Positions 29,257 to 39,536 of a stretch of DNA of 64,000 bases are shown here, one piece after another (positions within the stretch are counted from its first letter, which is position 1; each line of letters starts with the position of its first letter). The notes below the pieces were generated by a model that ran no database searches, was not told where the DNA came from, and worked only from the letters and a program-made list of their open reading frames with translations. The translations under genes were made by a program, and so were the position numbers. This stretch comes from Myxococcales bacterium (GTDB lineage: Bacteria > Myxococcota > Myxococcia > Myxococcales > Anaeromyxobacteraceae). Where the stretch lies: positions 338,501 through 402,500 of the forward strand of contig JAJZQX010000001.1 in NCBI GenBank assembly GCA_021806645.1, read 5' to 3'.

Positions 29257-30177
29257 ATGGCCCGGACCAAGCGCGACTTCCTACGCATCACCGATCTCGA
29301 CCGCGACGGGCTGCTCGAGCTCGTCGAGCGGGCCGCCGAGTGGAAGCTCCTCGGCCGCACGGGGCCGAGGCCGCTCGACGGCATGACCATCGGGCTGGTC
29401 TTCGAGAAGGCCTCCACCCGCACCCGGGTCTCCTTCGAGGTGGCCGCGGGCCAGCTGGGCGGCGGCGCCGTCTTCCTCTCTCCGCGCGACACCCAGCTGG
29501 GCCGGGGCGAGCCCATCCAGGACACCGCCCGGGTGCTGGCCCGCTACCTCGACGCGCTGGTGGTCCGCACCTTCGAGCACGAGAAGCTCACGACGATCGC
29601 CCACCACGCCAGCATCCCGGTGGTCAACGCGCTCACCGACGCCTCCCACCCGTGCCAGGTGCTGGCCGACCTGCTCACCACCTCGGAACGATTCGGTGCC
29701 GAGGCGCTGCAGAAGCCCGGCCTGCGGGTCGCCTGGGTCGGCGACGGCAACAACATGGCCAACAGCTGGCTGGAGGCCTGCGCGCTGCTCGGCTTCGAGC
29801 TCGTGCTGGCCTGCCCGTCCGGTTACGACCCGGATGCGGCGCTGCTGGCCCGCTGCGCCGGCCGGGCCCGGGTGGTCCGGACACCGGTCGAGGCGGTCAC
29901 CGGGGCGCACGTCGTCAACACCGACGTCTGGGCCTCGATGGGGCAAGAGGCGGAGCAGGGCAGGCGGGAGCGCGACTTCGCCGGGTTCATCGTCGACGAG
30001 GCGCTGGTGGCCAGGGCTCGACCCGACGCCATCGTCCTCCACTGCCTGCCCGCCCACCGCGGCGAGGAGATCAGCGACGCGGTGCTGGAGGGGCCGCGCT
30101 CGGCGGTCTTCGACCAGGCCGAGAACCGGCTCCACGTCCAGAAGGCCCTGCTGGAGTCGTTGCTGGCTTGCGATTGA
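29257..30177 (+). CDS. argF: Ornithine carbamoyltransferase
   Basis: Forms citrulline from ornithine and carbamoyl phosphate in the cytoplasm. 306 residues. The carbamoyl-phosphate motif STRTR (residues 46-50), DASHPCQ, and the ornithine-binding [10 protein letters not shown] are present. ATG follows argD after three bases. Confidence 0.96.
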   Translation: MARTKRDFLRITDLDRDGLLELVERAAEWKLLGRTGPRPLDGMTIGLVFEKASTRTRVSFEVAAGQLGGGAVFLSPRDTQLGRGEPIQDTARVLARYLDALVVRTFEHEKLTTIAHHASIPVVNALTDASHPCQVLADLLTTSERFGAEALQKPGLRVAWVGDGNNMANSWLEACALLGFELVLACPSGYDPDAALLARCAGRARVVRTPVEAVTGAHVVNTDVWASMGQEAEQGRRERDFAGFIVDEALVARARPDAIVLHCLPAHRGEEISDAVLEGPRSAVFDQAENRLHVQKALLESLLACD

Positions 30178-30249
30178 CCCCCGCTGGTACTGCTGGCTAC
30201 ATTCGACTCTCGGGGTCCAGGTGGGTCGCAACGCGTGGGGGCACGTCGA

Positions 30250-31211
30250 GTGAGTGTGGATCGCTACCAGGATCATCTCTTCAACCCGGCGGATCTCTCC
30301 GAGGCGGTCGACCTCGACGTCGAGCGGCGCAAGCTCATCCTCTTCGCCGAGGCCAAGCTGGCCGAGTGGACCCACTGGCAGGTGCTCGGCCTCCCGTGGA
30401 ACTCCAGCGTCGAGGCGGTGCGCGCGGCCTACATCGACCAGGTGAAGCTCTTCCACCCGGACCAGTATCCCGGCAAGAGGCTTGGGAGCTACCGGACGCG
30501 CCTGGAGCGGGTCTTCCGGCGGGTCACCGAGGCGCGGGACGTCCTGGTCTCGGAGGAGAAGCGGGCCGCCTACGTCCTCGCCACGGCCCCGGCGCTGGAG
30601 CGCACCCGGATCGAAGCGCGGCGGCTGGAGGACGAGCGACGCTCGACGGAGCGTCGGGGCCGGCTGGCCCGCCACAACCCGCTGCTGGCCCGCGCCGAGC
30701 GGATCTCCGAGTTGCTGAAGCGCGGCCGGGAGCTGATGGCGGCCGGCCGCTTCGCCCAGGCCGCCAACGACTTCCAGCTGGTCGCCAGCCTCGACCCTGG
30801 CGGCACCGAGGCCGGGCCCCTGGCCGCCGAGGCGCGCAAGAAGGCGGGGGCGGCTCGCGTGGCCGAGTGCATCGACAGGGGGCTCGCCGCCGAGACCATG
30901 GGAAGCTGGCCAGGGGCCCTGGCGGCCTACCGCGCGGCGCTCGAGGCCGAGCCGGCCAACGCCCGCGCGTTGATCCTGGCCAGTCGCGCGTCCACCGAGG
31001 CCGGCGACCCCGGCGCGGCCCGCGACCTGGCCGAGCAGGCCATCCGGGTGCAGCCGAGGAGCGCGGCGGCCCACGAGGCGCTGGGGGCCGCCCTGGAGGC
31101 CGCCGGGAAGCGGGGCGACGCCAGGAAGGCCCTGGAGCGCGCGGTGGAGATCGATCCCAGGCTGGATTCGGCCAAGGAGCGGCTCAAGAAGCTGCGCTGG
31201 AGCTTCCTCGG

Positions 31212-31215
<4 letters not shown>
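30250..31215 (+). CDS. J-domain plus TPR protein
   Basis: A 321-residue co-chaperone. A J domain lies at about residues 40-110 ([19 protein letters not shown], with the HPD motif in [10 protein letters not shown]), and TPR-like repeats occupy 150-310 ([20 protein letters not shown]). GTG at 30250 follows GGGGG by eight bases; an earlier GTG at 30235 is less supported. Its stop overlaps the ATG of the Hsp70 gene by four bases, so the two are translationally coupled. It lacks the Gly/Phe and zinc parts of true DnaJ. Confidence 0.8.
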
Positions 31216-33074
<1,859 letters not shown>

Positions 33075-33077
33075 GCC

Positions 33078-33884
33078 GTGGCGACCGCCCACGAACTGGT
33101 CGAGAAGGGGATCAGGGCCTACGTCGAGGGTCGGCTCGAGGAGTCCCGCCGGCTCCTGGAGGAGGCCCTGCGGCTCGATCCCGCCAGCTCGCGGGCTCGT
33201 TCCTATCTGCTGCTCCTGCCAGGCGGGCTGGAGGCTGGGCTGGAGAACGGGCCGTCCGCGCCGCCGGCCCCCGCGCCGCCGAGACCCGTGCGGCCGGCAC
33301 CCGAGGCGCCTTCGGTGGCGGCGCCCCCCGGTCCGGCGCCGGCCCGTCGTGGACCCCAGTACGCCGCGTCACCGTGGGACGACGGCCCAGCCTCCTCACC
33401 GTCCATCTTCGTCGGCGGCGAGGGCGGGCTCAACCTCGACGCCGTGGCCGAGAAGTCGGACGTCCGGCTGCTGGTCCCCTGGTCCGCGCGCCCCACCACG
33501 TCCCAGGACGACGTGGCGGTCTGGATGACCGCCGCGAAGGACCTGCTGGCCCTGGGTGATTTCTCCGGATCGCTGGAGATGATCGAGAAGATCCTCAAGG
33601 TCGATCCGGAGCACGCCGAAGCCCGCGACTACCTCACCCGGAACGAGGCCACGCTGGTGGCGATGTACGAGTCGAAGCTCGGCCCGATGGGCGCCGTCCC
33701 CCGGCTCGTCATCAAGCCAGAGGAGATCATGTGGCTCAACCTCGACCACCGGGCCGGCTTCCTTCTCTCCCAGATCGACGGGGCCGTCGATTACGAGAGC
33801 CTCTTCGCCCTCTCCGGCCTGCCGCGCCTCGACACGGCGCGCATCCTGGCGGCGCTGCTGCTCGACGGCGTCATCGCCGCCTGA
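33078..33884 (+). CDS. TPR/degenerate repeat protein of unknown function
   Basis: A 268-residue protein that closes the chaperone trio three bases after the Hsp70 gene. It starts with a TPR-like helix pair (VEKGIRAYVEGRLEESRRLL), has a long Pro/Ala linker (about 55-95), a second TPR pair (LLALGDFSGSLEMIEKIL) and a C-terminal segment (HRAGFLLSQIDGAVDYESL) seen in other myxobacterial proteins of unknown role. No membrane helix or catalytic motif seen. Confidence 0.7.
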   Translation: MATAHELVEKGIRAYVEGRLEESRRLLEEALRLDPASSRARSYLLLLPGGLEAGLENGPSAPPAPAPPRPVRPAPEAPSVAAPPGPAPARRGPQYAASPWDDGPASSPSIFVGGEGGLNLDAVAEKSDVRLLVPWSARPTTSQDDVAVWMTAAKDLLALGDFSGSLEMIEKILKVDPEHAEARDYLTRNEATLVAMYESKLGPMGAVPRLVIKPEEIMWLNLDHRAGFLLSQIDGAVDYESLFALSGLPRLDTARILAALLLDGVIAA

Positions 33885-33934
33885 GGGTGCCAGGTCCGCG
33901 TCGGTTCCCGATCACCGCGCTCCAGGTGGCCGGT

Positions 33935-34567
33935 TCAATAGCGCGCCGGCGCGCTCCCGGGAAGTCTCCGTCCCAGCCCGGCCCGCAGCGCCGCCACCAG
34001 GCGCGCGGCCTTGGGGCCGAGCGGCACCGTCTCGTCGTCGTTCTCGACGACCACGTCGGCGCGTGCCGCCTTCTCGTCCACGGGGAGCTGGGCTCGGAGC
34101 CGCGCCTCGGCCTCGACCGGGGAGAGGCCGTCGCGCGTCGCCAGCCGGCGTCGCTGGGCCTCGCGCGTCGCCCAGACCACCACCACCAGGTCCATGGCCT
34201 CCTCGAGGCCGACCTCGTAGAGGAGCGGGGTGTCGTAGAAGACCAGGTCGTGGCCGGTGGCCGCGAGCCGGGAGGTCTCGGCCACCATGGCCGCGCGGAT
34301 GGCCGGGTGGGTGATGGCCTCCAGCCGCCGCCGGGCCGCCTGGTCGTCGAAGATCCGGGCCCCGAGCGCCTTCCGGTCGAGCTGGCCGCCGGCCCCCACC
34401 ACGCCCGGGAAGGCGGTGGCGATGGCGGCCAGCGCCGGCGTGCCGGGCTCGACCACCTGGCGCGCCAGCCGGTCGGCGTCGATGACCGGACAGCCGAGCG
34501 CGCGGAGCGCCGCGGCGAAGGTGCTCTTGCCCGTCGCGATCCCGCCGGTGAGGCCGATGAGCCGCAC
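33935..34567 (-). CDS. coaE: Dephospho-CoA kinase
   Basis: Last step of coenzyme A synthesis. 210 residues. The P-loop GGIATGKST is at residue 8, and family motifs ALGCPVIDADRLARQVVEPG and ITHPAIRAAM are present. Starts ten bases after the stop of the secreted protein gene (34578), with which it likely shares a transcript. Confidence 0.95.
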   Translation of the reverse strand: MRLIGLTGGIATGKSTFAAALRALGCPVIDADRLARQVVEPGTPALAAIATAFPGVVGAGGQLDRKALGARIFDDQAARRRLEAITHPAIRAAMVAETSRLAATGHDLVFYDTPLLYEVGLEEAMDLVVVVWATREAQRRRLATRDGLSPVEAEARLRAQLPVDEKAARADVVVENDDETVPLGPKAARLVAALRAGLGRRLPGSAPARY

Positions 34568-34577
34568 GGGGCTCGAG

Positions 34578-35129
34578 CTACCGGGCGGGCGGGTCGGCGT
34601 CGCCGCCGGCGCCCGCCTTGTCGGGTGCCGACTTCTCCGGCGCCGGGTGGCTCCTCGGCTCGGCGCGGAGCCTGTCGGTGGCTTTCTCGGTCCCCTTGGC
34701 GGCGGGGCCGGGGCTGAAGGTGATGGCCTGGACGGTCCCCTCGCGATCGAAGAAGACCATCACGCCCTTTCGCGGGTACTGCCAGACCTTCTGGAACGAG
34801 TCGGTGAAGGTCCTGCTGGTCGGCTTCCCGTAGGTTCCCTCGATCGACTCGGCGTCGAGCGGAACGGAGAGGAAGACGGTGATCTCCTCGACCACGCCAT
34901 CGGTCCGGCAGTGGAACTGGGCCTCCTTGGTGCCGGGCAGGGCCTGGTCTGCCTTGTAGGCCAGCACCAGGAGGTTGCCGCGCTTCACGCGATTGGTCGG
35001 CTCGCCGAACCTGGCCTCCACCTCCGCGGCGGTGGACTTGCCGGGCTCGATCCCCTGCCAGGCCTTGGCGGGGACGACGGCGGGGAGGAGCAGCGCCATG
35101 ATCAAGGATGCCAGACGCATCGGGGCCAT
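34578..35129 (-). CDS. Secreted protein with BamE/SmpA-like repeats
   Basis: A 183-residue exported protein. It opens with a signal peptide (MRLASLIMALLLPAVVPAKA after the first three residues). The stretch GIEPGKSTAAEVEARFGEPT looks like a BamE/SmpA-type unit, and a second similar unit (DAESIEGTYGKPTSRTF) follows. The tail is rich in Lys, Pro and Asp. The ATG at 35129 is chosen because TATAGT ends only five bases before it (leaderless pattern). Transcribed away from the cytochrome gene through overlapping -10 boxes. Confidence 0.7.
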   Translation of the reverse strand: MAPMRLASLIMALLLPAVVPAKAWQGIEPGKSTAAEVEARFGEPTNRVKRGNLLVLAYKADQALPGTKEAQFHCRTDGVVEEITVFLSVPLDAESIEGTYGKPTSRTFTDSFQKVWQYPRKGVMVFFDREGTVQAITFSPGPAAKGTEKATDRLRAEPRSHPAPEKSAPDKAGAGGDADPPAR

Positions 35130-35134
35130 GCCGC

Positions 35135-35142
35135 ACTATACT
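35135..35142. promoter_or_regulatory. Overlapping divergent -10 boxes
   Basis: The 8-base segment ACTATACT reads TATACT on the plus strand (35137-35142) seven bases before the cytochrome GTG, and TATAGT on the minus strand (35140-35135) five bases before the secreted-protein ATG. Both mRNAs would be leaderless and their polymerases would compete. Confidence 0.55.
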
Positions 35143-35149
35143 GCGACCC

Positions 35150-35581
35150 GTGCGCCTCCTGATCGCCATCGTGTGCTGTCTTCCGGCCCTGGCCCCGGCC
35201 GGGGACCTGGTCGGACCCGAGACCTGCAAGGGGTGTCACCTCCCGGCGTGGACCGCCTGGAAGGACGGGCCACACGCCCGGGCGCTGGAGAGCCTGCCGC
35301 CGGACCGGCGCGCCGACAGGCGCTGCCTCTCCTGCCATTCGCCCGCGGCCGAAGCGGGGATGGACGGCGTGGGGTGCGAAGCGTGTCATGGGCCGGGGCG
35401 CCGCTACGCCGCCGCCTACGTGATGAGAGACGCCGAGCTGGCCCGTGCCGTCGGGCTCGCCGACCCGGGCGAGCGGACCTGCTCCGGCTGCCACACCGAG
35501 AGCACGCCCAGCCTGGGCAAGTTCGACTACGCCCGCAAGGTCAAGCTGATCGCCCACCCGACTCCGGGCCGGACCAAGTAG
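35150..35581 (+). CDS. Small secreted tetrahaem c-type cytochrome
   Basis: A 143-residue protein with a signal peptide (start VRLLIAIVCCLPALAPAG) and four CxxCH haem sites: CKGCH, CLSCH, CEACH and CSGCH. Spacing resembles the cytochrome c554 family. Likely an electron-transfer protein in the periplasm. The GTG at 35150 is preferred over an upstream ATG at 35108, because the signal peptide then starts cleanly. It stands between unrelated genes, so its partner is not evident. Confidence 0.85.
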   Translation: MRLLIAIVCCLPALAPAGDLVGPETCKGCHLPAWTAWKDGPHARALESLPPDRRADRRCLSCHSPAAEAGMDGVGCEACHGPGRRYAAAYVMRDAELARAVGLADPGERTCSGCHTESTPSLGKFDYARKVKLIAHPTPGRTK

Positions 35582-35618
35582 TCCCACCGCCGCTCCCACG
35601 CCGCCCATCGGGTTCACC

Positions 35619-36251
35619 GTGCCCATCCAGGTCGTCTCCGCCGAGTTCCTCCAGACCTCCACCAAGCCGTCCGAGTGGCCGCGCGGCGACTTCCCCGAGT
35701 TCGCCTTCGTCGGCCGCAGCAACGTGGGCAAGTCGTCGATGCTCAACGCCCTGACGCGCAAGAAGCGGCTGGCCCGGGTCTCCAACACGCCTGGCCGGAC
35801 CCGCGCGCTGCAGTTCTTCGAGGTGCGCTACCGGCCCAACCCGGCGGCGCGCCCCCGCGTCGTCCGCTTCTGCGACCTGCCCGGTTACGGCTACGCCAAG
35901 GTCTCCAAGGACGAGCGGGCCAAGTGGACGGCGATGATCGAGGACTACCTGAAGGAGCGCCACACGCTCCGCGCCGTGGTGCTCATCGTCGATGCGCGCC
36001 ACGAGCCCATGGAGTCGGACCACGACGCCCTCCAGTTCCTCTCCGGCGCCGGGCGGATGGTGGTGGTGGCGGCCACCAAGATGGACAAGCTGCCGCGCAC
36101 CAGGCGAGCGCTGGCGCTCCGCACCGCCGAGAAGGCGCTGGGGCTCGAGCCCGGTAGCGCCGAGCCGTTCTCGGCGGAGGAGGGGACCGGGACCGACGCG
36201 CTCTGGGCGCGGATCAACCGGCTCACCGGCGCGGGGGCCGACGAGGCCTAG
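35619..36251 (+). CDS. engB: YihA/EngB-type GTPase, ribosome biogenesis
   Basis: A 210-residue small GTPase (YsxC/YihA family) needed for 50S assembly in other bacteria. G1 is GRSNVGKSS, G3 is DLPGYGYAKV, G4 is TKMDK. The GTG start at 35619 gives an N-terminus typical for the family. The stop lies 33 bases from the convergent greB stop. Confidence 0.94.
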   Translation: MPIQVVSAEFLQTSTKPSEWPRGDFPEFAFVGRSNVGKSSMLNALTRKKRLARVSNTPGRTRALQFFEVRYRPNPAARPRVVRFCDLPGYGYAKVSKDERAKWTAMIEDYLKERHTLRAVVLIVDARHEPMESDHDALQFLSGAGRMVVVAATKMDKLPRTRRALALRTAEKALGLEPGSAEPFSAEEGTGTDALWARINRLTGAGADEA

Positions 36252-36284
36252 AGCGCGGCGCCGCCCGGTCGGTGATCCTGGCCG

Positions 36285-36764
36285 TCACGGCGCCTCCCAG
36301 GAGACCTCCACGATGGTCACCTCCACCGGTCCGGCGGGGCGCTGCACCATGGCCACGTCCCCCTCCCGCTTGCCGAGCAGCGCCCGCCCGAGGGGCGAGT
36401 CGACCGAGAGCCGCCCGTTGGCCAGGTCGAACTCGTCGGCCCCGACCAGCCGGTAGGTCCGCGCCTCGCCGTCCTCCTGCTCCACCGTCACCCAGGCGCC
36501 GAAGAAGGCGCGGCCGGTCCGGTCCGGCTTGGGCTCCACCACCGAGAGCGAGTCCATCCTCTCCGAGAGGTAGCGCAGGCGCCGGTCGAGCTCGCGCAGC
36601 TTGCGCTTGCCGTAGATGTACTCCGCGTTCTCGCTGCGGTCGCCCATGGCCGCGGCCGCCTCGACCTCGGCGACGATCCTCGGCCGCTGCACCGTCCAGA
36701 TGGCCCAGTGCTCCTCCGAGAGGCGGCGGAACCCTTCGGGGGTGATGTAGTGCGCCTTGGCCAT
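36285..36764 (-). CDS. greB: GreB/GreA-family transcription elongation factor
   Basis: Stimulates RNA cleavage by stalled RNA polymerase. 159 residues: an N-terminal coiled coil with the acidic tip (MGDRSENAEYIYGKRKLREL), then the FKBP-like domain (SPLGRALLGKREGDV). Length and the YIYGKR motif favour GreB over GreA. ATG at 36764; long upstream extension of the frame is spurious. Confidence 0.9.
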   Translation of the reverse strand: MAKAHYITPEGFRRLSEEHWAIWTVQRPRIVAEVEAAAAMGDRSENAEYIYGKRKLRELDRRLRYLSERMDSLSVVEPKPDRTGRAFFGAWVTVEQEDGEARTYRLVGADEFDLANGRLSVDSPLGRALLGKREGDVAMVQRPAGPVEVTIVEVSWEAP

Positions 36765-36878
36765 GCCGGTTTCGCCAGAGTGATGGCCGCGAATGCCAGC
36801 GGCGTCAAGGCCGGCGGGCGCTGGCGCGGATCGGGCGCGGACTGGCGCGGCGCGGCGCCGGCGCGATAGAACCGGGGC

Positions 36879-37787
36879 GTGAAGATCAGCGATCTCTTGC
36901 GCTTCGCCCGCGAGCGGGGCGAGCCGGTGTTCAGCTTCGAGTTCTTCCCGCCCAGGACCGACGAGGGCGTGAAGGCGCTCTTCGAGACGGTCGAGGCGCT
37001 GCGGCCGCTCGCCCCCGGCTTCGTCTCGGTCACCTATGGCGCCGGTGGGTCCACGCGTGCCCGGACCGTCGAGCTGGTGAAGCGGCTCAAGCGCGAGACC
37101 GAGATCGAGGCGATGGCGCACGTCACCTGCGTGGGGGCCTCGCGCGACGAGATCGGCGCCACGCTCGACGAGTTCGCCAGCGTCGGCGTGCAGAACGTGC
37201 TGGCGCTGCGCGGCGATCCGCCCAGGGGCGAGACCGCCTTCACGCCGCACCCCGACGGCTTCAGCCACGCCTCCGAGCTGGTGGCCTTCATCCGTGGGCA
37301 ACCCAGGCGCTGGAGCTTCTGCCTCGGCGCCGCCGCCTACCCCGAGGGCCACCCGGAGACGCGCGACCTCGACGCCGACCTGCGCCACCTGAAGACCAAG
37401 GTGGACGCTGGCGTGGACTTCCTGGTGACCCAGCTCTTCTTCCAGAACGCCGCCTACGAGGGGTTCGTGGCGCGGGCGCGGGCGGCGGGGATCCAGGCGC
37501 CGGTGCTGCCGGGGATCATGCCCTTCACCAACGTCGAGCAGGTCGAGCGGTTCACCGCCACCTGCGGCGCCACCATCCCCGCGCGGCTGCAAGCGGCCAT
37601 GGAGGTCCGGCGAGCCGACCCCGACGCCGCGCGTGATCTCGGCGTGGCCTACGCCTCGCTCCAGTGCCAGGACCTGCTCCGGCGCGGGGCGCCGGGCATC
37701 CACTTCTACACCCTCAACCGCTCGACCTCGACCCGCGCCATCGTGGCGGCGCTGCGGTCGGCCGAGCCGTGGCGCGACAGACGCTGA
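36879..37787 (+). CDS. metF: Methylenetetrahydrofolate reductase
   Basis: FAD enzyme making 5-methyl-THF for methionine synthesis. 302 residues: FSFEFFPPRT at the N-terminus, SVTYGAGGSTR, HVTCVGAS, LALRGDPPRG and the FTQ-like VTQLFFQNAAY. GTG start at 36879; TAGAAC at 36867-36872 six bases upstream may be the -10 box of a leaderless mRNA. It converges with the tRNA-Glu genes. Confidence 0.95.
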   Translation: MKISDLLRFARERGEPVFSFEFFPPRTDEGVKALFETVEALRPLAPGFVSVTYGAGGSTRARTVELVKRLKRETEIEAMAHVTCVGASRDEIGATLDEFASVGVQNVLALRGDPPRGETAFTPHPDGFSHASELVAFIRGQPRRWSFCLGAAAYPEGHPETRDLDADLRHLKTKVDAGVDFLVTQLFFQNAAYEGFVARARAAGIQAPVLPGIMPFTNVEQVERFTATCGATIPARLQAAMEVRRADPDAARDLGVAYASLQCQDLLRRGAPGIHFYTLNRSTSTRAIVAALRSAEPWRDRR

Positions 37788-37807
37788 CGAGCGCGTCGCG
37801 GTGGAAA

Positions 37808-37879
37808 TGACCCCAGCGGGAATCGAACCCGCCTTGCAAGCTTGAAAGGCTCGCGTCCTGACCGATAGACGATGGGGCC
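37808..37879 (-). tRNA. tRNA-Glu (anticodon TTC)
   Basis: A 72-base cloverleaf with acceptor GGCCCCA/TGGGGTC (one G-U pair), D arm GTCT...GGAC, anticodon arm CGAGC-CTTTCAA-GCTTG, T arm GCGGG-TTCGATT-CCCGC. CCA is not encoded. It is the downstream member of the tRNA-Glu pair. Confidence 0.95.
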
Positions 37880-37888
37880 TGGAACCTG

Positions 37889-37963
37889 TGACCCCACAGG
37901 GATTCGAACCGCTGGTTTCCGCCTCGAGAAAGGCGGCGTCCTGGGCCTCTAGACGATGGGGTC
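37889..37963 (-). tRNA. tRNA-Glu (anticodon CTC), structurally unusual
   Basis: 75 bases. The acceptor stem GACCCCA/TGGGGTC and D arm (GTCT...GGAC) are intact. The anticodon stem CCGCC/GGCGG encloses eight rather than seven bases (TTTCTCGA). The T arm pairs well only with an extra C bulged out (CAG-C-GG against CCCTG). CTC is the best anticodon reading. A strong promoter lies immediately upstream, so it should be transcribed; whether it works is uncertain. Confidence 0.75.
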
Positions 37964-37970
37964 GGGGGGC

Positions 37971-37999
37971 TTCGTACCCAATGGCCGCTCCGGTGTCAA
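37971..37999 (-). promoter_or_regulatory. Promoter of the tRNA-Glu pair, with -35 in a palindrome loop
   Basis: Minus strand TTGACA (37999-37994), 17-base spacer, TACGAA (37976-37971). The predicted start is at or just before the 5' base of the first tRNA (37963). The -35 box is within the 8-base loop of the perfect 12-bp inverted repeat at 37982-38013. Confidence 0.75.
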
Positions 38000-38013
38000 A
38001 GCCGGAGCGGCCA
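37982..38013. repeat. 12-bp perfect inverted repeat with 8-base loop
   Basis: TGGCCGCTCCGG and its exact complement surround TGTCAAAG, which holds the -35 box of the tRNA-Glu promoter. It has no T-tract, so it is better explained as a protein-binding dyad or remnant of a repeat than a terminator. Confidence 0.8.
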
Positions 38014-38130
38014 GCGAGAGCGTCCGTTTGCAGCGGTGCGCGACCGCGGACGTCCACTCGAAATCCGGAGCAAGCGCGTGAGCAGAGCAATCCGGACGGG
38101 GTCCCCACCAGGAACGGCGCGGCGCGGCGC

Positions 38131-38223
38131 GGGAAGCTGCTGGCCGGCTGGGTGGCGGCCGGCCCCGACGTGGCGGCGGCTTCGGACCACCGGCCCGTGG
38201 TGCTCGACCTGCGGGGGTGGTGA
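38131..38223 (+). pseudogene. Possible C-terminal remnant of an endonuclease/exonuclease/phosphatase-family gene
   Basis: One frame reads KLLAGWVAAGPDVAAASDHR, then PVVLDLRGW and a stop. The SDHRPV motif is the C-terminal catalytic signature of the endonuclease/exonuclease/phosphatase superfamily, and third codon positions are nearly all G or C. No N-terminal part is present, because tRNA genes lie just upstream. It ends three bases before tRNA-Lys. Chance resemblance is possible. Confidence 0.35.
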
Positions 38224-38225
38224 AG

Positions 38226-38297
38226 TGAGGCGCGTGGGACTTGAACCCACAGCCACTGGCTTAAAAGGCCAATGCTCTACCATTGAGCTAGCGCCTC
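38226..38297 (-). tRNA. tRNA-Lys (anticodon TTT)
   Basis: A regular 72-base cloverleaf: acceptor GAGGCGC/GCGCCTC, D arm GCTC...GAGC, anticodon arm TTGGC-CTTTTAA-GCCAG, T arm GTGGG-TTCAAGT-CCCAC. An extended -10-like TGGTATCAA lies about 21 bases upstream. CCA is not encoded. Confidence 0.96.
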
Positions 38298-38414
38298 GGA
38301 CCGGCTCGCCGCGGTCGCTTGATACCACGACTGCTCGTGTCTCGCCCCGGGGCCGGTTGGAGTTCTCGGCCGGGCTGCTATCCTGCCGCCTTACCCGCGA
38401 CGAGGAGCCATGCC

Positions 38415-38705
38415 GTGACCGACGCGCAGGTGAAGCAGGTGGTGAGGGCCTACCAGGAGCGGCTGGAGCGCGAGGGCTACCGGCCGGCGCAGATCGACTT
38501 CGATCGGACCACCGCAAGCTTCCCGCGCAGCCGGCAGCTGGAGCACGCCGCCTGGATGTGCTCCGAGATCCAGAAGGCGCTCGACGCCGGCGAGCGCGAG
38601 CGGGCCATGCGCTGGTTCGGCTTCACCCAGGGCGTCCTCTGGGCCCACGGCATCTACGCGGTCAACGAGCTGCGTGAGCAGAACCGGGCCGTGGTGCGGG
38701 GCTGA
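38415..38705 (+). CDS. Small hypothetical protein
   Basis: A 96-residue, mostly helical soluble protein starting VTDAQVKQVVRAYQERLERE. The GTG at 38415 follows GAGGAG by seven bases; an ATG five bases earlier is out of frame. Codon bias is typical of the genome. No family recognised. Followed by the RDD gene, with 72 bases between. Confidence 0.7.
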   Translation: MTDAQVKQVVRAYQERLEREGYRPAQIDFDRTTASFPRSRQLEHAAWMCSEIQKALDAGERERAMRWFGFTQGVLWAHGIYAVNELREQNRAVVRG

Positions 38706-38777
38706 CCCGTCGCCCTGGGCATGTCACCAGGCCCGTGGTGTCGGCCGGCGCGACCAGCCCCGGGCTATGCTGGCGGG

Positions 38778-39536
38778 GTGAGCGGCCTGGACCAGTGGCA
38801 GGTGGAGACGCCGGAGCAGGTGGCGCTCTCGCTGCCGCTGGCCGGCGTCGGGGCGCGGGCGCTGGCGGCGCTGATCGACCTGCTGGCGGTCTTCCTCTGC
38901 GGGATCGTGGGGCTCTTCGTCTACTCGATCTGGGGCGACCTGCTGGGGCGCTGGCAGGCGCTCTCCTGGGCCGGCCAGCTGCTGCTGGTCGGCGCGGTGC
39001 TGGCGGCCGGGTGGGGCTGGGACGTGGCCTGGGAGGTGGGGTGGCGCGGCCAGACACCGGGCAAGCGGGCGCTCGGCCTGCGTGTCGTCCGGCTCGACGG
39101 CGCGCCGGTCGGGCTCCCCGAGTCGCTGGTGCGCAACGCGCTGCGCGTGGTGGAGCTGCCGCTCGGCTACGCGCCGGCGGTGCTGGCGGTGGCGCTCTCG
39201 GCGCGGCGGCAACGGCTCGGCGACCTGGTGGCGGGGACGCTGGTGGTGCAGGAGCGGCGCTTCGACCTCTCGCGCTACGGCGCGCCGCCCGCGGCCGAGG
39301 CGCGCTGGCGCGAGCTGAAGGGGCGGGCCGTGGGGTTGCTGGCACCGGCCGACTTCGAGCGGCTGCTCGACTTCCTGCGGCGGCGGACCGAGTTCGACGA
39401 GGTGGCTCGTGCCCGGCTCGCCCGGCGGCTGGCGGCGGTGCTGGCCGCGCGCGCCGGGGTGGCGCCGCCGGCGGCGGGTGAAGCCGAGTCGTTCCTCGAG
39501 GCGTTCCACGCCTTCGCCGCGGAGGGGGCGCCATGA
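38778..39536 (+). CDS. RDD-family membrane protein
   Basis: A 252-residue protein with three to four hydrophobic helices in residues 20-150 and the RDD motif region (ARALAALIDLLAVFL, GQTPGKRALGLRVVRLDG). A soluble helical C-terminal domain follows. GTG at 38778 lies six bases after TATGCT. It overlaps the SpoIIM-like gene by four bases. This RDD-SpoIIM pair is common in Gram-negative bacteria; its role is uncertain. Confidence 0.85.
   Translation: MSGLDQWQVETPEQVALSLPLAGVGARALAALIDLLAVFLCGIVGLFVYSIWGDLLGRWQALSWAGQLLLVGAVLAAGWGWDVAWEVGWRGQTPGKRALGLRVVRLDGAPVGLPESLVRNALRVVELPLGYAPAVLAVALSARRQRLGDLVAGTLVVQERRFDLSRYGAPPAAEARWRELKGRAVGLLAPADFERLLDFLRRRTEFDEVARARLARRLAAVLAARAGVAPPAAGEAESFLEAFHAFAAEGAP

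Noticed and set aside
28764..31211. Long in-frame extension upstream of the Hsp70 start
   Set aside because: It runs out of frame through argD, argF and the J-domain gene. The Hsp70 begins naturally at ATG 31212 with [10 protein letters not shown].
37982..38013. Terminator of tRNA-Lys
   Set aside because: No T-run follows on the minus strand and the -35 box of the tRNA-Glu promoter lies in the loop; an operator-like dyad fits better.
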